From IMG/VR virus record IMGVR_UViG_3300031873_000012, positions 1 through 39,560 of that record: a DNA stretch of 39,560 nucleotides; one strand, 5' to 3'. The notes under the pieces are model-generated. The model made no database searches, was not told where the DNA came from, and saw only the letters and a program-made list of their open reading frames with translations. This document shows, one piece after another, positions 15,587 to 21,432 of this stretch. This DNA is from a virus. Each line of letters opens with the position of its first letter. Position 1 is the stretch's first letter. The position numbers and the translations under genes are program-made.

Positions 15587-16265
15587 TCACCTCTGAACTT
15601 GACTCGGTGAGCGCGGGATTCCAAACGGCGTCGGCGCCCATGCTTTTCGCCATCTCGATCGTGGCGAGCGCGCGTCGACATTCTGACTCTGCTTCCTCGA
15701 CGGTGATATTCGTCAGCCCAATGATCTCGGTCGGCGCTCCGACGAGCAGGCGCTCTAACACGAGCGAGAGTTTGGCGCTCTCATTGCCATCCTTGATGAG
15801 CTTGCCGATTGTCGCAACGACTGCGAGGCCATCCTTAACGCCTAGCTGCTCTGTCTTGAGTTGCTCGCCGAGCTTCGCCGCGAGTTGAAAGGCGCCGCCT
15901 AGAAGCTTTTGAGAGCAGGCCATGAGCGCGATGCAATTCTCTCGCGCTCCTCTGACCATCTTCGTCTCGTGGGTGCGGATCTCTATCGCGTCTTGTCGAA
16001 CGACCTCTGACTTGATGCTCGCTGTCTCGAGGTTGCGTTTTGCCTTCTCTGACGCCACTCTTGATCTCGCCTCGAGTTGCTCTTGCTCGACGACATCTTT
16101 CGCGGGGTCGAAGTACTTTGATTCCCAGCCGACCTTCCAGCACTTTGTGGCGGTGCGATACTCAACATTGCATTTTTGCGCCACGTAACTAATATTGCCG
16201 GGCTCTTCTCGAAACGCCTCTAGCATCTGCTCGTAGAGTTCACGACTGATCGCTTTTCTGCTCAC
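15510..16265 (-). CDS. terS: Terminase small subunit candidate
   Basis: The 251-residue protein starts with a helix-turn-helix-like segment (about 1-45: RELYEQMLEAFREEPGNISYVAQKC in two helices), a typical DNA-recognition start of small terminases. A long charged helical/coiled-coil region (about 55-175) and a low-complexity Ser/Glu tail follow. It lies directly upstream of, and overlaps, the large terminase. Small terminases form rings that select phage DNA for packaging. The call combines architecture and position; the sequence family is not recognised. Confidence 0.75.
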   Translation of the reverse strand: MSRKAISRELYEQMLEAFREEPGNISYVAQKCNVEYRTATKCWKVGWESKYFDPAKDVVEQEQLEARSRVASEKAKRNLETASIKSEVVRQDAIEIRTHETKMVRGARENCIALMACSQKLLGGAFQLAAKLGEQLKTEQLGVKDGLAVVATIGKLIKDGNESAKLSLVLERLLVGAPTEIIGLTNITVEEAESECRRALATIEMAKSMGADAVWNPALTESSSEVNAESSADAVIIESTGGRNGAGNPVH

Positions 16266-16319
16266 TCAAATTCCCCCCGCACTAGCAGTGATAAAATCAG
16301 GCTTATCCAATAAGACGAT

Positions 16320-16349
16320 ATCTTAGACCTAATTTATCCGGCAGTGCAA
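16320..16349 (-). promoter_or_regulatory. Sigma70-like promoter candidate for the packaging operon
   Basis: On the minus strand TTGCAC (16344-16349) and TAAGAT (16320-16325) are separated by 18 bases. Both hexamers are one or two changes from consensus. The element lies 55 bases before the small terminase ATG, in the only real gap (16266-16377) between the accessory and packaging blocks, so it could start late transcription. A host sigma70-type enzyme is assumed. Confidence 0.4.
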
Positions 16350-16377
16350 CCGCTGTTATTCTGGGGGATTCAATCTC

Positions 16378-16563
16378 TCATCGCAGTCGCCCGGTTTGGA
16401 AGCCAAGCAAATATGCGGAGCGAAGCGCTTGTCGGATTGTTTCTATACTTTCCTCTTGCTGGTCTTCTTTAATCGACGGCATCTCCTCCACCACACTCTT
16501 TGCGAGCGAAGTCATCGTCATGTCGTCCGCCATCGATCTCGCTAGAATTTCTTGTTGATTCAT
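16378..16563 (-). CDS. Small paralogous-family protein (61 aa)
   Basis: The ATG at 16563 has a GGAAGGGATGA leader and overlaps the previous stop (ATGA). The product shares EILARSMADD and TMTSLAK with the 92-aa protein at 17284-17562, and ends in ALRSAYLLGFQTGRLR, nearly the same as that protein's C-terminus and related to the one at 22930-23217. It lacks the usual MGITISQST leader. It is probably a truncated or recombined member of this local helical family. The function is unknown. Confidence 0.6.
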   Translation of the reverse strand: MNQQEILARSMADDMTMTSLAKSVVEEMPSIKEDQQEESIETIRQALRSAYLLGFQTGRLR

Positions 16564-16772
16564 TTCATCCCTTCCACTCCGCAAATACTGCAGACAAAGA
16601 TGGTCACCGAAGATCCTTCGACTTGTTTGGAATGTTCTGCGGCACGAAAATTATGTGTGCACCCATCTCGGAGCGTACCTAATTTTCTACGTTGGAGTTG
16701 AAGTCGATTCTGAAGTTTATCAATGTCTCGAGTCAGTTGTCGGCATTTAAATCTTCTGTCTTGAAGATTCAT
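16560..16772 (-). CDS. Small Cys-containing coiled-coil protein (70 aa)
   Basis: A helical, basic N-terminal half (LTRDIDKLQNRLQLQRRKL, about 14-32) is followed by CTHNF and a C-terminal VCSICGVEGMK. These cysteines and the histidine could hold one zinc ion in a C(x)nC...CxxC arrangement. Start and stop overlap neighbours as ATGA, so it is translationally coupled on both sides. The two-helix plus zinc-tail layout resembles small regulatory phage proteins, but no family is recognised. Confidence 0.6.
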   Translation of the reverse strand: MNLQDRRFKCRQLTRDIDKLQNRLQLQRRKLGTLRDGCTHNFRAAEHSKQVEGSSVTIFVCSICGVEGMK

Positions 16773-17071
16773 TTCATCCCTTCCCTTTGTTTGAGAGGTA
16801 GGTTCCAACCGACGTCAACGCCGAACCGATAGGCGACTCGCATCGCTGATAGGATCAATTCTATACTTTCCTCGCGATGATTGAGTTCATCGGTCGATAA
16901 CATCGACACCATCGATTCCACACTCTTTGCGTGTTCGCGCATCGATATTTCATACTCTCTCCGAATCTCGTACCGCTGCTTTATTGCCATTGCGGCGGCT
17001 TCCTTCATGTCGCTTTCATCGACTAAAGCCTTGGCTTCATCGATCGTGCTCTGTGAAATCGTGATTCCCAT
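16769..17071 (-). CDS. Small paralogous-family protein (100 aa)
   Basis: It begins MGITISQSTIDEAKALVDESD, a leader shared almost exactly with the proteins at 17284-17562 and 17080-17271. The helical middle has Glu/Arg repeats, and the C-terminus (ESIELILSAMRVAYRFGVDVG) is a diverged version of the family's ALRSAYLLG ending. A perfect AGGAGGT site stands 4 bases before the ATG. Likely a small helical protein of host takeover type; the function is unknown. Confidence 0.65.
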   Translation of the reverse strand: MGITISQSTIDEAKALVDESDMKEAAAMAIKQRYEIRREYEISMREHAKSVESMVSMLSTDELNHREESIELILSAMRVAYRFGVDVGWNLPLKQREGMK

Positions 17072-17079
17072 TTTACCTC

Positions 17080-17271
17080 CTAGCATCTCTTCCAATTTGA
17101 CCTGAATACAATAATTTCCTCGAGGAGTTGTTTACGTTCACTGTTTGAGTAACAGGAAGGATTGATGATGTATCCTTGAACTCTATCTAACAGACTCAAG
17201 ATCGCTTTACATTCCGCTTCTTTTCTTTCACGTCCTTCATCGGTCGTGCTCTGTGAAATCGTGATTCCCAT
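17080..17271 (-). CDS. Small protein with the shared MGITISQST leader (63 aa)
   Basis: The first 12 residues (MGITISQSTTDE) match the neighbouring paralogues, but the rest (CKAILSLLDRVQGYIINPSCYSNS...) is unrelated, so the leader has been joined to a different body. The body is helical with three cysteines. The stop lies inside the ribosome binding site of the next gene. The function is unknown. Confidence 0.6.
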   Translation of the reverse strand: MGITISQSTTDEGRERKEAECKAILSLLDRVQGYIINPSCYSNSERKQLLEEIIVFRSNWKRC

Positions 17272-17283
17272 TTTTTCATTCCC

Positions 17284-17562
17284 TCATCGCAGTCGCCCGG
17301 CCTGGACGCCGAGCAAATATGCGGATCGAAGTGCTTCTAGGATTGTTTCTATGCTTTCTATGCTTTCTCTTCGAGAAGATTGATGCTTGCGATTAAAGAA
17401 GTCTTCCACATCCTTTGCGAGCGAAGTCATTGTCTCATCGTCCGCCATCGATCTCGCTAGAATTTCTTGCCTCGCTGCCATTGCGGCGGCGTACTCTCTA
17501 TCGCGTTCATCGACCGAGGCCTTGGCTTCATCGATCGTGCTCTGTGAAATAGTGACACTCAT
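17284..17562 (-). CDS. Small paralogous-family protein (92 aa)
   Basis: The full-length member of the local family: leader MSVTISQSTIDEAKASVDERD, middle EILARSMADDETMTSLAKDV, C-terminus ESIETILEALRSAYLLGVQAGRLR. The ATG at 17562 has a GGAG site; a longer frame to 17592 does not. Predicted nearly all-helical and acidic-amphipathic. Related copies at 16378 and 16769 suggest recent tandem duplication. The function is unknown. Confidence 0.65.
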   Translation of the reverse strand: MSVTISQSTIDEAKASVDERDREYAAAMAARQEILARSMADDETMTSLAKDVEDFFNRKHQSSRRESIESIETILEALRSAYLLGVQAGRLR

Positions 17563-17575
17563 TTTTTCTCCGTTT

Positions 17576-18007
17576 CTATTGGTCAAAATCAAACACTATC
17601 CGCAATTCGTCCGTGGCTCTTCCCCCAAGCATAGCCTCCAAACTCGCTAAAATATAAAACCACGAAGGGTCGAGGACATTCAAAAGAGTCGTCTCGGAGT
17701 TTACTCGAAGATCCGTGAAGGTCTGCCCATAGTTCACAGCCAGCAACTCTTTCAAAGTTAAATAAGATGCGTTGTATCCCGCGTGGTTGTGCCAGGGACG
17801 ACGTCTGTTTCGGGGTGACGCTTCGTCTGTTGGATAACCTCGTGGCGTTGGAAGTATTGCCGGAACACCTGCATCGTTTATAACTTCACCACCCGTTAAG
17901 AAGGCGAAGCGAGCATAGTTGCGATCCGATAACGATTCGGGCGCGTTTAAACTAGCCCATACCCCATCGGTTTTGATCTCAACGTAAGGATTAATATCAC
18001 AGCCCAT
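17576..18007 (-). CDS. MGCDI-type conserved phage protein
   Basis: The N-terminus MGCDINPYVEIKTDG is the signature of a protein family widespread in phages and prophages (usually MGCDIHxYVE). The family also shows the internal RNYARFAFLTG and PTPRGYPTDEASP segments seen here (about residues 28-38 and 53-65), then HNHAGYNASYLTLKELL. The biochemical role has not been established to my knowledge. Here the usual His of the CDIH motif is Asn. Length 143 is within the normal range. Confidence 0.75.
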   Translation of the reverse strand: MGCDINPYVEIKTDGVWASLNAPESLSDRNYARFAFLTGGEVINDAGVPAILPTPRGYPTDEASPRNRRRPWHNHAGYNASYLTLKELLAVNYGQTFTDLRVNSETTLLNVLDPSWFYILASLEAMLGGRATDELRIVFDFDQ

Positions 18008-18037
18008 TTGTGTTTCTCCTTGTCATTTATTCCTTCG

Positions 18038-18430
18038 TCAGCGCACTACGAGGTTTCGATGTTCGCCATGAACCACGAGCTCGGCGTCGATGATTAAAAA
18101 ATGACAATGAGCTCTGAATGCCATGACCTGGCCCGACGACAAATTCACCGCGCATTCATCCAGAACATCGACCTCTTGCTCAACCTTCGCTTTATCCCAG
18201 TCGCCCTCGGGCAACCCATTGACCATCACTTGAGGAATATCTATCTTCGGCACGAGAAACTTTCCCAACTTCAGCCATATCGTGGTCGGCAAACCATCGT
18301 CGATCTTGAAGAGCGTTCCCGGCGGCATATGTTCAATGTGCCCCTTCCAATAGCGCGGCTGTTGCGGGTCGTATGCGAACTCGCCATTGATGTCGTGCGC
18401 GCGCGGCGTGTCTCTTATCGTGATTCCCAT
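18038..18430 (-). CDS. Hypothetical protein (130 aa)
   Basis: The start MGITIRDTP repeats the first five residues of the MGITISQST leader family, but the body is different and globular: a beta-rich region (GHIEHMPPGTLFKIDDGLPTT...), then an ending VVHGEHRNLVVR. The ATG at 18430 has an AAGGATGAG leader. No family is recognised. It probably acquired its leader by recombination between small genes. Confidence 0.6.
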   Translation of the reverse strand: MGITIRDTPRAHDINGEFAYDPQQPRYWKGHIEHMPPGTLFKIDDGLPTTIWLKLGKFLVPKIDIPQVMVNGLPEGDWDKAKVEQEVDVLDECAVNLSSGQVMAFRAHCHFLIIDAELVVHGEHRNLVVR

Positions 18431-18441
18431 TCTCTCATCCT

Positions 18442-18969
18442 TCAAGGCTCGAAGCCCGGTTTGTAGTTTGTAATCTCCCTCTCTAACTCTTTCGCGACAC
18501 GCTCTCTGATAATGCAATCGTCAGCGTGATTGGCGACCGCGGGCACTACTTCGAGCACTCCTTTGATCATCTTGATGGCAGTGATAATCGATTCGGCATC
18601 ATCGTCGCGGTAATCTTTATCCAATGTCACTACCAAACCTTTATATTTGTCGGTCATGTTTTCTTCCTTTATCCTCTCAAGCTTTTCCCCAAGCCACGCA
18701 GCGTATTTCATGTTTTCTTCCTTTATCCTCTCAAGCTTTTCCCCAAGCCACGCAGCGTATTTGATGTCATCGGCATGACAACGCGCGCAAACATCTTCGC
18801 TGTAGAATTCGACTTGGCCTTTATGATTATCGCATCCGTGGTACCTGCACTTCGTGTTGTCAATTTTAGTTATCCGAAATGGCCCGCACTTTTCCTCAAG
18901 CCACGCAGCGTATTGATCGCGATCTTCTTCTGGATCATCTTGATTGATCCAATCGGCCATTTCACCCAT
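18442..18969 (-). CDS. Fused small protein with internal repeat (175 aa)
   Basis: Residues 1-65 carry CxxxxC and CxxC motifs (KCRYHGC, VCARCHADD), a possible zinc knuckle. Residues about 69-104 are two exact copies of an 18-residue helix beginning KYAAWLGEKLERIKEEN; a third, diverged copy (QYAAWLEEKCG) lies near residue 19. The last 71 residues (MTDKYKGLVVTLDKDYRDDDAE...) match a small phage protein normally free-standing. An AAGGAAGAAAAC site before its ATG at 18657 could still start it independently. So this frame looks like two genes merged in frame by a repeat. The functions are unknown. Confidence 0.65.
   Translation of the reverse strand: MGEMADWINQDDPEEDRDQYAAWLEEKCGPFRITKIDNTKCRYHGCDNHKGQVEFYSEDVCARCHADDIKYAAWLGEKLERIKEENMKYAAWLGEKLERIKEENMTDKYKGLVVTLDKDYRDDDAESIITAIKMIKGVLEVVPAVANHADDCIIRERVAKELEREITNYKPGFEP
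18655..18762 (-). repeat. 54-bp perfect tandem repeat carrying a start site
   Basis: Positions 18655-18708 and 18709-18762 are identical 54-base units. On the minus strand each unit ends with AAGGAAGAAAAC just before an ATG, so each copy duplicates a ribosome binding site as well as 18 codons. A partial third copy (about 24 bases with small changes) lies near 18892-18915. Confidence 0.9.
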
Positions 18970-19033
18970 GGTTCACCCGCCGAAAAGAAATCGTAGTAAG
19001 TTCGCCACTTGCTAACTTCTTCGCAAAACTCAT
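18962..19033 (-). CDS. Short leader peptide MSFAKKLASGELT... (23 aa)
   Basis: An ATG at 19033 with a GAGGGAGAATAAA site opens a 23-codon frame ending in TGA, overlapping the next gene's start. Its first 13 residues equal those of the 139-aa protein just upstream except for one Ala/Ser change. It is either a real micro-protein coupled to translation of the next gene or the stub of a duplicated gene start. Confidence 0.45.
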   Translation of the reverse strand: MSFAKKLASGELTTISFRRVNHG

Positions 19034-19045
19034 TTTATTCTCCCT

Positions 19046-19465
19046 CTATTTATATCCTTCTAAAGCATTAAGGTAATGCGCCATGACGTAAGCCTCTTTA
19101 CAAGAGCCTACTAAAAACGGTCCCTTACGAACGTAGTGATTATGGACTAACCATTTCCCGTAATAGAACCGAGTGTAAAATTCATTCAACTCCCCAACTT
19201 GAGGTCTTAGTCCCCACGGTCCTCGCATTCGCCAATGCAAATCTCGTTCAGCATCGACTACGGATTCTGGTATTGGTCGCCCGCGAGACCACTCGATTTG
19301 ATCAGATAACTCGATAGCGAGTTTGTAATAAACACTCTCACCGTCAAATACGGCATTTAGAAAATCGCAAATATCTTTGTTCATTCTCATACTCTCTGTC
19401 GATAGGGTTTGCCGATGGGTCGCCGCCGTGAGTTCGCCACTTGCTAGCTTCTTAGAAAAACTCAT
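19046..19465 (-). CDS. Hypothetical protein with mosaic N-terminus (139 aa)
   Basis: The N-terminus is built of two segments found elsewhere nearby: MSFSKKLASGELT (also at 18962-19033) and THRQTLSTES, encoded by a 30-base sequence repeated exactly at 20088-20117 in another frame. From about residue 28 (MNKDICDFLNAV...) comes a compact helical, Trp/Tyr-rich domain without known motif. An internal start at that Met is possible. The function is unknown. Confidence 0.6.
   Translation of the reverse strand: MSFSKKLASGELTAATHRQTLSTESMRMNKDICDFLNAVFDGESVYYKLAIELSDQIEWSRGRPIPESVVDAERDLHWRMRGPWGLRPQVGELNEFYTRFYYGKWLVHNHYVRKGPFLVGSCKEAYVMAHYLNALEGYK
19391..19420 (-). repeat. 30-bp exact repeat, copy 1 (copy 2 at 20088-20117)
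   Basis: The 30 bases at 19391-19420 reappear without change at 20088-20117. In copy 1 they are read as THRQTLSTES, in copy 2 as part of a different frame (PSANPIDRE). Different frames rule out protein-level homology and point to DNA-level duplication or a shared nucleic-acid signal. Confidence 0.85.
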
Positions 19466-19466
19466 T

Positions 19467-19838
19467 TCACCCCTCTCTTATTCTCTTGCCGTCGGCACTG
19501 AATAGATAACGCTCACTGTCAACGTTGACGACGGTGTTCAAGCGCTTGGCGATGCCCATCCCATGATTCTTTTCCAGCCCGAGACTGACCGCCGCGTCGA
19601 GGTGCTCGTGAATCTCCTTTTCTATCTCCTGCAATAATCTCTGAAACCCACCCTTTTTGATCGCGTCGATGAACTCCAACTTTTCCGTCGCCGCTCTCAA
19701 CTCCGAGATGACCAACGTCGCACGCGCCGCGCGATACTTTTGATCATCTGTGAAACCCTCGAATGCCTCCTTGAACAGCGGGCAATTATTCGATGCAGCC
19801 TTCACCATTTCGGTTGTATATTTCACTGTGTGTGCCAT
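19467..19838 (-). CDS. Hypothetical helical protein (123 aa)
   Basis: A mostly helical protein with conserved-looking charged faces (DDQKYRAARATLVISELRAATEKLEF, spread over about residues 31-56) and a short C-terminal strand region. There are no metal-binding or membrane motifs. Its leader, AAATAGGGAGAAAAACACATG, is repeated exactly before the next gene at 20048, implying the same translational control. No family is recognised. Confidence 0.65.
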   Translation of the reverse strand: MAHTVKYTTEMVKAASNNCPLFKEAFEGFTDDQKYRAARATLVISELRAATEKLEFIDAIKKGGFQRLLQEIEKEIHEHLDAAVSLGLEKNHGMGIAKRLNTVVNVDSERYLFSADGKRIREG

Positions 19839-19850
19839 GTGTTTTTCTCC

Positions 19851-20048
19851 CTATTTCATATCAGAATTAGCAAGCCTTATCGCTATTGCGCAAGCACAAA
19901 ATCCAGGGTTATCCTTATCTAATTGGAATTCGACTTTTGTACCATATTGAAACGTCACATCGGGATCTGCAACAACATAATATCTGTCTGCAGTCTTAAT
20001 CATATTGTACGTTTTCAATTTCGTGTGATTCAAAAAATATCCAAGCAT
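19851..20048 (-). CDS. Hypothetical small protein (65 aa)
   Basis: The product is beta-rich with aromatic residues (DRYYVVADPDVTFQYGTKVEF) and a Cys-containing segment FCACAIAIRLANS near the end. It could be a small SH3-like or OB-like fold, but this is not testable here. The leader is identical over about 20 bases to that of the preceding gene. The function is unknown. Confidence 0.6.
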   Translation of the reverse strand: MLGYFLNHTKLKTYNMIKTADRYYVVADPDVTFQYGTKVEFQLDKDNPGFCACAIAIRLANSDMK

Positions 20049-20079
20049 GTGTTTTTCTCCCTATTTGTACTGCGAACGC

Positions 20080-20169
20080 CTAGTCACACTCTCTGTCGAT
20101 AGGGTTTGCCGATGGGTTCATGCGCTCGACCGAAGCCACGAGGTAGAGTTGCTCGCCCGCGATTTTCAT
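20080..20169 (-). CDS. Micro-protein MKIAGEQLYLVAS... (29 aa)
   Basis: The ATG at 20169 has a GAGAGGAAAGTGAA leader, a strong ribosome binding site for so short a frame. The last 10 codons coincide with the 30-base repeat shared with 19391-19420. The frame ends in TAG at 20080. Either a genuine micro-protein or the stub left by recombination at the repeat. Confidence 0.45.
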   Translation of the reverse strand: MKIAGEQLYLVASVERMNPSANPIDRECD

Positions 20170-20182
20170 TTCACTTTCCTCT

Positions 20183-20344
20183 CTAGTCTTCAGATATTTT
20201 TATTTCCCATCTAGTCAAAGAAGCGCGCAGGATTTTCCGACACTTCGCACAGATTGTATAACGCACAGTCTTAGTGCAACACATACAGCGGCACTGGCTT
20301 ATGACCTCGTCACATTCGGAACACTTCGCAATGAAATGGCTCAT
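20183..20344 (-). CDS. Small zinc-ribbon protein (53 aa)
   Basis: Seven cysteines in CSEC, CRCMCC and CAKC within the first 37 residues indicate a compact zinc ribbon or a two-zinc knuckle, followed by a basic tail (RKILRASLTRWEIK). The ATG overlaps the upstream stop (ATGA) and has a GGGAG site. Such proteins often bind nucleic acid or host RNA polymerase, but no target is visible. Confidence 0.65.
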   Translation of the reverse strand: MSHFIAKCSECDEVISQCRCMCCTKTVRYTICAKCRKILRASLTRWEIKISED

Positions 20345-20658
20345 GGTTCTCCCTTTACCTTCATCGTCGACTTGTACGCCCTCTTCCTTCTCAGCAAATG
20401 CCCACGCACGGCTTCCTTTTCCGTCGCGTAGCGCACGCATTCGCCATCATCCGGTCCGCCAAAAACCATCGTCTCAAAAATAAGTGGCGCACCTTTGTCA
20501 TTCTGACCGTGACTACTTCCAAGCCAAACGGTCGACACACGAATCTTGCCGCCCGTCAAACCAATTACACGGTAAGTGTTATCGTTCAACAACTCGATCC
20601 ACTTCTCAAAACTGATTGACTCTCCATGTTTGTCGCGCCAGTCGATTTCGGTTTTCAT
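20341..20658 (-). CDS. Hypothetical protein (105 aa)
   Basis: A soluble protein with an N-terminal MKTEIDWRDKHGESISFEK, a beta-rich middle (YRVIGLTGGKIRVSTVWLGS) and a C-terminal basic helix. The segment IFETMVFGGPDDGECVRYAT with the GGPDDGE pattern is reminiscent of many small phage proteins, but I cannot name a family. Coupled to the zinc-ribbon gene (ATGA overlap). The start at 20658 follows GAAGGAG. Confidence 0.65.
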   Translation of the reverse strand: MKTEIDWRDKHGESISFEKWIELLNDNTYRVIGLTGGKIRVSTVWLGSSHGQNDKGAPLIFETMVFGGPDDGECVRYATEKEAVRGHLLRRKRAYKSTMKVKGEP

Positions 20659-20927
20659 CGTCCGCACTCCTTCAGGCACTTGTAAAAATAACAGGACGCT
20701 TCGGCGTTCTTGATCCCGATGAGGCGCCTCTCAACATCGGGCGCTTCGCCGGCGTCCTCTATCCAAACATTTCCGTTCGCCGCCTTCGCCACCTGCTCGT
20801 CTTGCTCTATGACGAGACCTCCATCGCTCGAGATCTTGCACTCAAAACAGAGCGCGTCCTCGCGGCATATGACCGCCTCGATTCCACAGCCCGTGAATAT
20901 GAGCATCGCCAACGCTAGGCTTTTCAT
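20655..20927 (-). CDS. Small lipoprotein (90 aa)
   Basis: A short signal peptide (MKSLALAMLIF) leads to a lipobox-like LIFTGC, so Cys14 would be lipidated and the protein anchored in a membrane facing the periplasm or outside. The mature part has six more cysteines (CREDALCFEC..., CYFYKCLKEC), suggesting disulfides. Possible roles are superinfection exclusion or an Rz1-like spanin; Rz1 would usually be embedded in Rz and proline-rich, which this is not. It is the first gene after the 500-base non-coding region. Confidence 0.7.
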   Translation of the reverse strand: MKSLALAMLIFTGCGIEAVICREDALCFECKISSDGGLVIEQDEQVAKAANGNVWIEDAGEAPDVERRLIGIKNAEASCYFYKCLKECGR

Positions 20928-20942
20928 TTTTGCTACCCCCGA

Positions 20943-21082
20943 ATTGCGTAGTTTTACCTCTAACTATTTTAACAGCAACCTGCCGATTTCTAACGATTTT
21001 TGTAGGAACCTAAACATTTCAATTGCGTCGCAGCTTGCGTACGATTGCGTTGTTACGTATTCTTGAGTCCTCCGAATTGCGT
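20943..21082. repeat. Five iteron-like ATTGCGT copies
   Basis: ATTGCGT (or CTTGCGT once) occurs at 20943-20949, 21022-21028, 21034-21040, 21044-21050 and 21076-21082, all in the same orientation, inside a gene-free stretch. The outer copies share a longer CCGAATTGCGT. Clustering of a 7-mer like this suggests binding sites for a regulator or replication initiator. No protein partner can be assigned. Confidence 0.5.
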
Positions 21083-21120
21083 GCCGCTCGATCTTTTCTG
21101 AGGAGGTCGGGCGGCATTTT

Positions 21121-21208
21121 CTTTTGCCCCGCGCGTGCGGGGAATGCTGAGATAAGTCAACAGACAGATCAATGGGCACGGTTCAGCCCCGCGTGTGCGG
21201 GGAAACAA
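21121..21208. CRISPR. Mini-array candidate: two type I-E-like repeat cores
   Basis: GCCCCGCGCGTGCGGGGAA (21126-21144) and GCCCCGCGTGTGCGGGGAA (21186-21204) are exactly 60 bases apart. Each core is the palindromic CCCCGC-N4-GCGGGG stem of type I-E CRISPR repeats, and the second is flanked by CGGTTCA, matching the full I-E repeat on that side. The first copy is degenerate at that flank, as terminal repeats often are. About 33 bases separate the repeats, the length of one I-E spacer. No cas gene is present. Two unrelated hairpins are the alternative. Confidence 0.5.
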
Positions 21209-21210
21209 AA

Positions 21211-21424
21211 TGAGGAAGCCAGGCGGGAGTCGAACCCGCTTGAGCGGTACGGCCCGGAATCGAACCGGGACATCCGGGTTGTCCAGGATCCTGCTAAATC
21301 GTGATGCCGCCCTTGTCGGCCACGTTCGGGCTTCCTGTATCCCCCAGTCGCCTAGGGTCCCCGACTTTGAATTTCGCTCACGCCTGGTCGCGTGCGTGTC
21401 ACCGTCCACGCCGCTGGCTTCCTC
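21211..21424 (-). other. tRNA-like region with two T-arm hairpins
   Basis: On the minus strand two perfect T-arm-like hairpins stand in tandem: CCCGG-TTCGATT-CCGGG (about 21242-21258) and GCGGG-TTCGACT-CCCGC (about 21221-21237). Both have canonical TTCRANN loops. The region is bounded by an inverted repeat, GAGGAAGCCAG (5' end, near 21424) with CTGGCTTCCTC (3' end, near 21211). An alternative 7-bp acceptor-like pair GGAAGCC/GGCTTCC encloses 122 bases. I could not fold a normal cloverleaf with D-arm and anticodon. It may be a degenerate tRNA pair, an attachment site with tRNA ends, or an unusual structured RNA. Confidence 0.45.
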
Positions 21425-21432
21425 GCGCTTCA

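Noticed and set aside
20655-20927. Rz1-type spanin
   Set aside because: The gene is a lipoprotein of suitable size, but it is not nested in an Rz-like gene, is not proline-rich, and no holin or endolysin is nearby.
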